Assembly (NCBI GenBank): GCA_030998225.1
Contig: JAPYXD010000714.1
Coordinates: 7,254,001 to 7,318,000, forward strand
Reading direction: 5' to 3'
Length of the DNA: 64,000 bases
DNA from: Diplolepis rosae
Taxonomy: Eukaryota; Arthropoda; Insecta; Hymenoptera; Diplolepididae
Shown here: positions 58,561-64,000 of the stretch, in pieces
How positions within the stretch are numbered: the first letter of the stretch is position 1
Layout of the letters: each line of letters starts with the position of its first letter
Translations under genes and position numbers: made by a program
Notes under the pieces: generated by a model
The model's input: only the letters and a program-made list of their open reading frames with translations
Database searches by the model: none
What the model was told of the DNA's origin: nothing

Positions 58561-59460
58561 ATGAAGTTATCAAAGATAGCCTACTTTCTACGCAGTCTTC
58601 GAAGAGTGAGTCCCAGTTTTCATGCCAAACCTCACAAAGAAGAGAAAATCTTCAAGTTGACATTATCAGAATTATTTGACAGGACCAAAATTAATGATCG
58701 GAGTGCAGCAATCATTTTACCTGCAGTCACTCAATTTTTGGTCATGAAGTCAATGATTCAATTATAAGTTATTCAACTATTCGTCGGGAGCGTAAAAAAG
58801 GATGTGAAAAATGTGCTGCTGAAATTAAGAATTCTTTGCATCTTGAAACACTATTTACAAGGCACTGGGATGACGATTTTTTTCCCATCAATTTCAGATA
58901 CTCGTTTGTTTCCGTTTCAACTACTATCATCAAATCATGAATTATACCCGTAATTGTTCATATTACTTATTTTCTAGACAGTGACTGATTAGATAGGTTG
59001 CTTATTATTGTAACAAGTGTAACAGGAACTAAACAATTTTCTGAAATTCCAAAATTAAAAAATGGAACTAAGTCAGTGATGGTAGAAGCTTTTCCTAAAA
59101 CGCTGGAAGAATGAAATATTGACAAACTTGTGGAAGCCATGTATTCCGATAGAAATTCATCAAATACCAGTGCGAAAAATGGCGCATGCATCGGCTTACC
59201 AATGAAGTTAGGAAAGGATCTAATTTACCTTTCATGTCGACATTAAATTATGGAATTGGTTCTAGTATCTGTGTTTTCGACTTGTATTTTCTAACGATTT
59301 CAAGACAATTGGGAGAATCTTAACCAAGAATAATATAACAGTGGTTTTTCTAATAAAGACGTTCAAATTTAATTGTTAACCAAACACGAGAAAATCGTTA
59401 ACTGTGAAAAGGATATGTTGAAATTGAAACAACCCAGAGAAGACCATAAAAATTATTGGA
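58561..59460 (+). pseudogene. Second repetitive arthropod protein fragment (STIRRER...CRH type)
   Basis: Over several frames the plus strand reads LFDRTKINDRSAAIILPAVT, then SYSTIRRERKKGCEKCAAEI, LETLFTRHWDDDFFP, IVTSVTGTKQFSEIPKL, NTSAKNGACIGLPMKLGKDL and IYLSCRH, then FQDNWENLN. This order (DRTKxSDR, STIRRxR, LTVHWDGK, VSGxGxxxLLxVPKL, NTGxxNGACVLLEQKxGxxLxxLACRHH, FKRFQxxW) is a pattern I recall from multicopy uncharacterised proteins in aphids, hydra and others, probably a DNA-transposon product. Frameshifts near 58740 and several stops make it dead. Confidence 0.6.
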
Positions 59461-60599
59461 ACTGATTTTAATGTTTTTATGTAATTGAATTATTTTGTTG
59501 AACAATACATTTATAACGTAGAAAATTTCGTTTATACATAATTATAGGAATTAAAATTTTAAATTATTGTTGCGAATTTAAAAATTATATCAAGTTTTAC
59601 ATAAATGCATAGTAATAACCGAGGATACAATTCTTGAAATATTACAATCATTGATTAAATATTTTATAATGGTAATCAGGTAATTTGCCAATTTTTTTTT
59701 TTTTTTTTTTTTATATTAACTACTTAAGCTTAAAACATGATGATTGTTGATGAAATGAAGATTAAAAATTGTAAAATTTTTTTAGATATAAAATACTACA
59801 GAATAATTTCCAAGAATTACGATCGTTGATGTATACATTAGTAAAAAGAGAATTTGACATATATAATATTAATAATAGAGATTTAAAAAATATTAGGATC
59901 GTTGATTACATACATAAATTGATAGACGTTGTAACATAATACATTGAGGAAAAAAAACTTGGTTAAGTCTAAAATTGATTTCTTCAAAACATGGCATAGA
60001 TTTTCCTACAATTCTTGTACTTTTCATTGTTTTTCTAATCTTTCTTGTAAAATTAATAGAGTTATTTGTGCTTTAAACATATGAAAAACAGTAATTATTC
60101 AATTTTTTATTGTTTCTCATTAATTTCTATTGGAAAAGCAATTTTTAAATTAACAATTTTGTAACGCCATCGCACAGTTTATATTTACAGACTCAATATT
60201 TGTAGAAACTGTTCTTCCAATAGGATAGGAATCAAGAGAAGTTCCCTTCATGGAAGAAATAATAAAATTGAAATTATATTTATGATGGCACTGATTATGA
60301 AGTGCTTACTTATTCTTGCCAGAAAAAGTCTTTTTTTCATCCAAAAAAAGAAGAAAAACATGATATTAGATTATTAGTTTTTGCTGAATAGAAGAGAAAA
60401 GTTAAAAAATGTTGATGCATTTGATAAATACTTGCTTGTTTGAGAAGTTTAGCCGTTTGTTTGAATGAAATTAGGAATTAAAGTAATCTTTATTGAGTGT
60501 GATTGCAAACACTTTCGTGAATCGACAATCTTAAATGTTAAATTTACCTATTCTGTATATTTTTTTAGATGTTGTAAAGGTTTTAAGCCAAATAGTTAA

Positions 60600-60715
60600 T
60601 TTTATTGATAATACTAATGATATTAATAATATTAATAATAATATAATAATACTTTATTAATAATAATTATTATTATAACAATAATTTCATTATTATAATA
60701 TAATCTTGTTAATAA
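60600..60715. repeat. AAT/TAAT-rich simple repeat
   Basis: AATATTAATAATAATATAAT and TTAATAATAATTATTATTAT stretches partly fold back on each other. It marks the region of the internal deletion in gypsy copy B. Confidence 0.7.
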
Positions 60716-60779
60716 TACCGGTAACATCAAAATCTACAAATTTAAATGTTTCTTTTGTTTTTACTCGAATTTCTAATTC

Positions 60780-61227
60780 GGGACGCAAAACGCGAATAGA
60801 GCATTGAATAGCGTCTCTTTAAAGGTTCCGTTTAAAGGTATTATCTACTTGTCCATTATTGTTGAGTCTAAAAGCGTCTTCGATACTATCGGCAATCTCC
60901 ATGTTTCTAGCTGCATAGGAAAGTACGTTCTCTTTTTCCCACATATAGGTATTCCCTAATTCTCCTTGTAACTGATACACACTTTTTGCTGGGGCGTATA
61001 CTCTTTTGAGTTTTTCAATCAATTCCTCGATATTATCATAGGTCGATCCAAAGATACATTTTCTCGCTTCTCCTGGTAGTTTACTTCTCAATAATCGTGC
61101 TAAATTTTCTTGAGCTGCGGGTGTTGGCAGCATTGCCTTTGCCTCATAACATCCTTCAATAAAATGTGATAATGGAATGTTACTTCCATCAAATATGGGT
61201 ACTACTTCTAACGCGTCGCGTAATCCG
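60780..61227 (-). pseudogene. gypsy gag, capsid part (copy B)
   Basis: From 61227 the frame reads TRDALEVVP- and HFIEGCYEAK-type sequence, then the open 104-residue piece 61133-60819: LPTPAAQENLARLLRSKLPG, IFGSTYDNIEELIEKLKRVY, VYQLQGELGNTYMWEKENVL and GQVDNTFKRNL. This is the capsid region of a gypsy gag, and supplies the part deleted in copy A. The C-terminal end (to about 60780, LRPELEIRVK type) is in another frame. The N-terminus is lost at the R1-clade junction. Confidence 0.8.
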
Positions 61228-61467
61228 TCATCCGTTCGCCCGGGACTCCCATCCGCGGTCGCACGCCCGTTGGGCAGACCGACTAGCCGCGCCAGTCAGG
61301 GGAGGAATAAAGCAATTCCTCCCCCGGACGACGCGGACGGCCAAGTCCGTCCAAGACGCAGGACCGCGGGTGCAGGCCCCGATGCGATTTCTACTGGCCC
61401 CCGTTGTTGCCGCGCTCTACACGCCCATCGAGCTCCCTCGTCTTCATCTCCACGGTGACGAATGACT

Positions 61468-62710
61468 CTAGAAGTGTCCATTTTTGTTTAGACTGGAGCA
61501 TGAGAGAGAGACCATCGTATCAGGTGTGAGTTGGGCGCCCACTTCCCGACCGACAGCCTCTCTTGCCACGCCCCACCTGGCACAGGAGAAGATTGTGTGC
61601 TCTGCATTGTCCACAAGGGATCCGCAGTAGCTATACGACTCGTCGTCTCTTTTCATAAAGCGCTTCAGGTACGCATTAAAGCAGCCATGGCCTGAAAGCG
61701 CTTGCGCCAGGTAAAAGCCGACTTGACCGTGCTTTCTATCTAGCCAGGTGGTGAGCTCCGGGATTAGACGGTGTGTCCATCTCCCGGATTGGTCACCATG
61801 CCATCTCGTCTGCCATTTCTCGACGAGTCTGCGCCTTCCATCCTTGCGGATGGCCTCCTTCGCGCGAGCTATTACCTGCGGGTTTGTTAAGCAGGTGAGC
61901 TCCTTACGGAGCTACAAGGTCTCTTTCCTTTCCTCCGCCAATAAGTCAATTGGCGGGACGCTCGCCAGAACCAGCACAGCACTCGTCGACACATTTCGGT
62001 ATGCCCAGACAATTCTCATCACCACACCTTTCTGTGCCGAGAACAGCTTCTTCAGGATAGCATGGTTGTTAAGGGCACTTGTCCAGATCGTAGCTGCATA
62101 AAGCAGCTTCGAATTCACGACGCTCGCCATCAGCCTTCTCTTAGAAGACCGGTGGTCACTCAAGGTTATTACCTGTAGGACGCACCAGTCGACTATCCTT
62201 GAGGCAAGACGGGGCGCGACATACGTGAGCTCGATAATCGACCCCCCCGCTCCTCGTCTGAACGTAAAATCCCTGCCCTGATTCAATACAATCAGGTCAT
62301 TCCTAGCGGCCATCTCGCCGACCAAGATCCCCCTCCTGTCCAGACGGGCTTCGCCCCACTCGGGCGACTTACTATCAAAGTCACCCGCGATAAGGGACCG
62401 CCCACTATCCTCTCTGAGGCTTTCCTCAAGAAGGAGGATCTGGGTCTCGAAGATCTCGAGAGGATCGTTGGGAGAGAAGTAGCAGCTGTACACACGTACC
62501 CCCGCCACCTCCACCCACCCGAACCCCGCATCGGTCTCCAGGAAGTCCCCGACGCCCAAATCAGGGTTACAAGAAGGATGCCGGCCCTCCTTGATGCATC
62601 CTGGTACCAAGCAGAGTTTTCAGACCATTTGTGTTGCTCACTAATGAGCAACACATCGGCCCACCGCTCCCTGGCAGTCTGCATCAGAAGGTTCTGGGCT
62701 TCCGTTCCTC
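61468..62710 (-). pseudogene. R1-clade ORF2 (copy 2): endonuclease fused to the C-terminal tail
   Basis: The endonuclease start (MQTARERWADVLLISEQHKW near 62680; the catalytic Glu region SEQH is kept here but lost in copy 1) continues via LGVGDFLETDAGFGW, SLIAGDFDSKSPEWGEARLD and LSDHRS. At about 62150 the frame passes directly into SKRRLMASVVNSKLLYA, the region after the RT. So roughly 1.9 kb, holding the whole RT catalytic core, was deleted in frame. The tail holds the zinc-finger remnant (61656-61468, DNAEHTIFSCARWGVAREA). Confidence 0.85.
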
Positions 62711-62734
62711 TCCCAAGGTTGAGCTGCAGGAGCT

Positions 62735-63937
62735 TTAATTTCTACCTCTCGAGCTCCGGAGCTCTGCCCTAAATATTGGACAACAACCGCTCCCCGAAGC
62801 ATGGGCGACAACTTTTTCGCCCCTATCAGCGCCGGTCAGGCACAGAGGGGGAGCCTTGCTCTCCTTGGCCACGTGCGGCGCGCCCCCATACCTCCAGCAG
62901 GCATCCTTCCTGCCTGGAAGCGTGCAGCCGCGCGACACATGGTCATATCCTTGGCACCTGAAACACCGGGCAACCTCCACATGCTCTCGGATGCGGCAGT
63001 TCACCCACCCCACCCTTAGCCTACCGAGCCCGAGCAAGCTCTGGGCGTCCGCCTCGGTTAAACGGACCACCGCAGTCTGCACACCACCGAAGCGCTTGTA
63101 CAGCCTGCAATGGTCCACGAAGTCTGTCTTGCCCAGCGCGATGCATAGCGCGGCAACAACCTCTTTCCTTGTGACGGTCTCGTCAAGGTCCCTAACTTCC
63201 AGGGACCTCTTCGAGACCAAAGATTTAATTTAGGCCTTCTCGCCGACCGCCTGGTCGAGCGCCTTCTCGAAGGCCGAGACGTCACCCCCTTTTCTAAGGA
63301 CCAGAAGGATCTCCTCCCTTCCACTTCTCCGGATGGAGAGGACCTCTGCTCCCGAATTCTGGGGGTTCACCTTGGCCTTCATGGCTTTCAGGATCTCAAC
63401 GTAGGACTCACCGTCCTTCGCCGATACCCTGACAGCATTGCCTGACCTAGCAGTCGGAGTGCGCCTCAGCAACTTTGCCTTGACTCTAGGTTCCAGTGCG
63501 GGGGGCACAGGAACCTTTTTTTTCATCTTTTTCTTCTTTTTTTTCTTTTTTTCCACCAGCTGCCATTCCCCATCCTTCTGTGGGGTCTGGCCTCTGGTGG
63601 CTGCAGCGTATGTGGGCGATGAGCTGCCCTTCCCTTTTTTGGGAATCCGATCTTCGGGAGGAGAAGGAGCAACCCTCTTCTCCCCCTTCGTGAGTTTTTT
63701 CGGGGTATCTCCCAGAGACGTAGAGCGCAGTCTCCGGAAGATACCCATCCTTTTCGAGGCGGGTAGGGATTCCAGCCTCGTCTGGAATTGCACCCCGCTT
63801 TCTAGAAGACATTTATGGGTGTTGAGCATTCCGCTCAACACCTCTGTAGCCTCGTTTACGCTGTCTTTAACATGTCCAGGGTTGTTTCTCAGCATACCCT
63901 GCTGGATGATGCTGAGGGCCCTGGCCAATTTCTCCAT
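62735..63937 (-). pseudogene. R1-clade ORF1 (copy 2), one in-frame stop
   Basis: About 400 residues open from MEKLARALSIIQQGMLRNNP (63937) to SSRGRN (62735) except one TAA at 63230-63232 in the same frame. It has a helical N-terminal half, the Lys run KKKKKKKKMKKK (near 63530), the central domain (YVEILKAMKAKVNPQ, RFGGVQTAVVRLTEADA) and knuckles. The first knuckle, CFRCQGYDHVSRGC, is intact. The second has lost two ligands (Tyr and Ser in place of Cys) compared with copy 1. The start is chosen at the first Met of the conserved part; the true start may lie upstream. Confidence 0.85.
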
Positions 63938-64000
63938 TTTTTTGCTTTGCTCCCTCAGGAGCTGAAGGACGTCCTTCCATCCCTCGGCTTCTGGGGAAGC

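Larger units (their letters stand above)
59505..61227 (-). mobile_element. Ty3/gypsy retrotransposon (copy B), internally deleted, no LTRs
   Basis: 59505-60440 matches the 3' non-coding region of copy A (about 1790-3060). 60780-61227 is gag. The whole pol is missing: the deletion lies in the AT-rich 60441-60780. The left end stops short of the PPT and LTR. The right end passes into the R1-clade copy 2 within GTCGCGTA at 61215-61222. 61140-61227 matches 12490-12575 of copy A almost perfectly. Confidence 0.85.
61228..64000 (-). mobile_element. R1-clade non-LTR retrotransposon (copy 2), internally deleted, runs off the window
   Basis: 61228-62150 matches the 3' part of copy 1 from 4316 on. 62151-62700 matches the endonuclease. 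62735-63937 is ORF1. The RT is absent. The true 3' end (last about 190 bases and poly(A)) is missing, being replaced by the junction to gypsy gag. The 5' UTR lies beyond 64000. Confidence 0.87.

Noticed and set aside
1..64000. CRISPR arrays, operons, Shine-Dalgarno sites, tRNA or rRNA genes
   Set aside because: The tandem repeats seen lack unique spacers of constant length, the genome is eukaryotic, and no cloverleaf or rRNA segment was recognised.

Overview
This is a eukaryotic, almost certainly insect, genomic window. It is AT-rich, and it holds spliced exons of a voltage-gated calcium channel surrounded by many dead arthropod transposable elements: Ty3/gypsy, R1-clade and other non-LTR elements, Penelope-like, mariner, piggyBac-type MITEs and foldback elements. 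I see no prokaryotic gene organisation, no CRISPR array and no rRNA. The order of insect cannot be fixed from the sequence alone.

The only host gene I can support firmly lies on the + strand from 22978 to about 49250. It is the 3' end of a T-type (Cav3, alpha-1 subunit) calcium channel. The exon at 22978-23270 encodes the domain IV pore loop and S6. The exons at 24623-24863 and 48372-48817 encode the cytoplasmic tail. Splice phases match across both introns, and an AATAAA lies at 49239. Upstream exons (domains I to IV-S5) are not visible and probably lie outside the window. The first intron is nearly filled by a 1.2 kb foldback hairpin. The last intron is 23.5 kb and is a dense graveyard of transposons.

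Layout: 1-710, unassigned AT-rich DNA. 711-14622, a minus-strand Ty3/gypsy element (3' LTR, PPT, integrase, linker, RNase H, RT, gag remnant, tandem-repeat leader, partial 5' LTR) split by a near-complete 5.4 kb R1-clade retrotransposon at 4119-9544. 15213-15448, piggyBac-type MITE. 16441-18020, Penelope-like remnant with inverted terminal repeats. 20688-21200, tandem repeat. 22978-49250, the calcium channel with intronic TEs: foldback copies, mariner pieces, a non-LTR RT remnant, gypsy gag and pol fragments, a Tudor-domain fragment, MITEs, and an R1 3' fragment. 49260-57480, mostly unassigned, with a mariner end, a satellite-like array and an RT fragment. 57487-59460, two transposon-like coding remnants of kinds that recur in arthropod genomes. 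59505-61227, a second, internally deleted copy of the first gypsy family, fused by a short microhomology to a second R1-clade copy that runs off the window end.

No new functional system is proven here. The observations most worth a second look are the near-perfect intronic hairpin beside the calcium-channel pore exon, the nesting of all three R1-clade copies in gypsy sequence, the microhomology junction at 61220, and the unclassified coding remnants at 57.5-59.5 kb.
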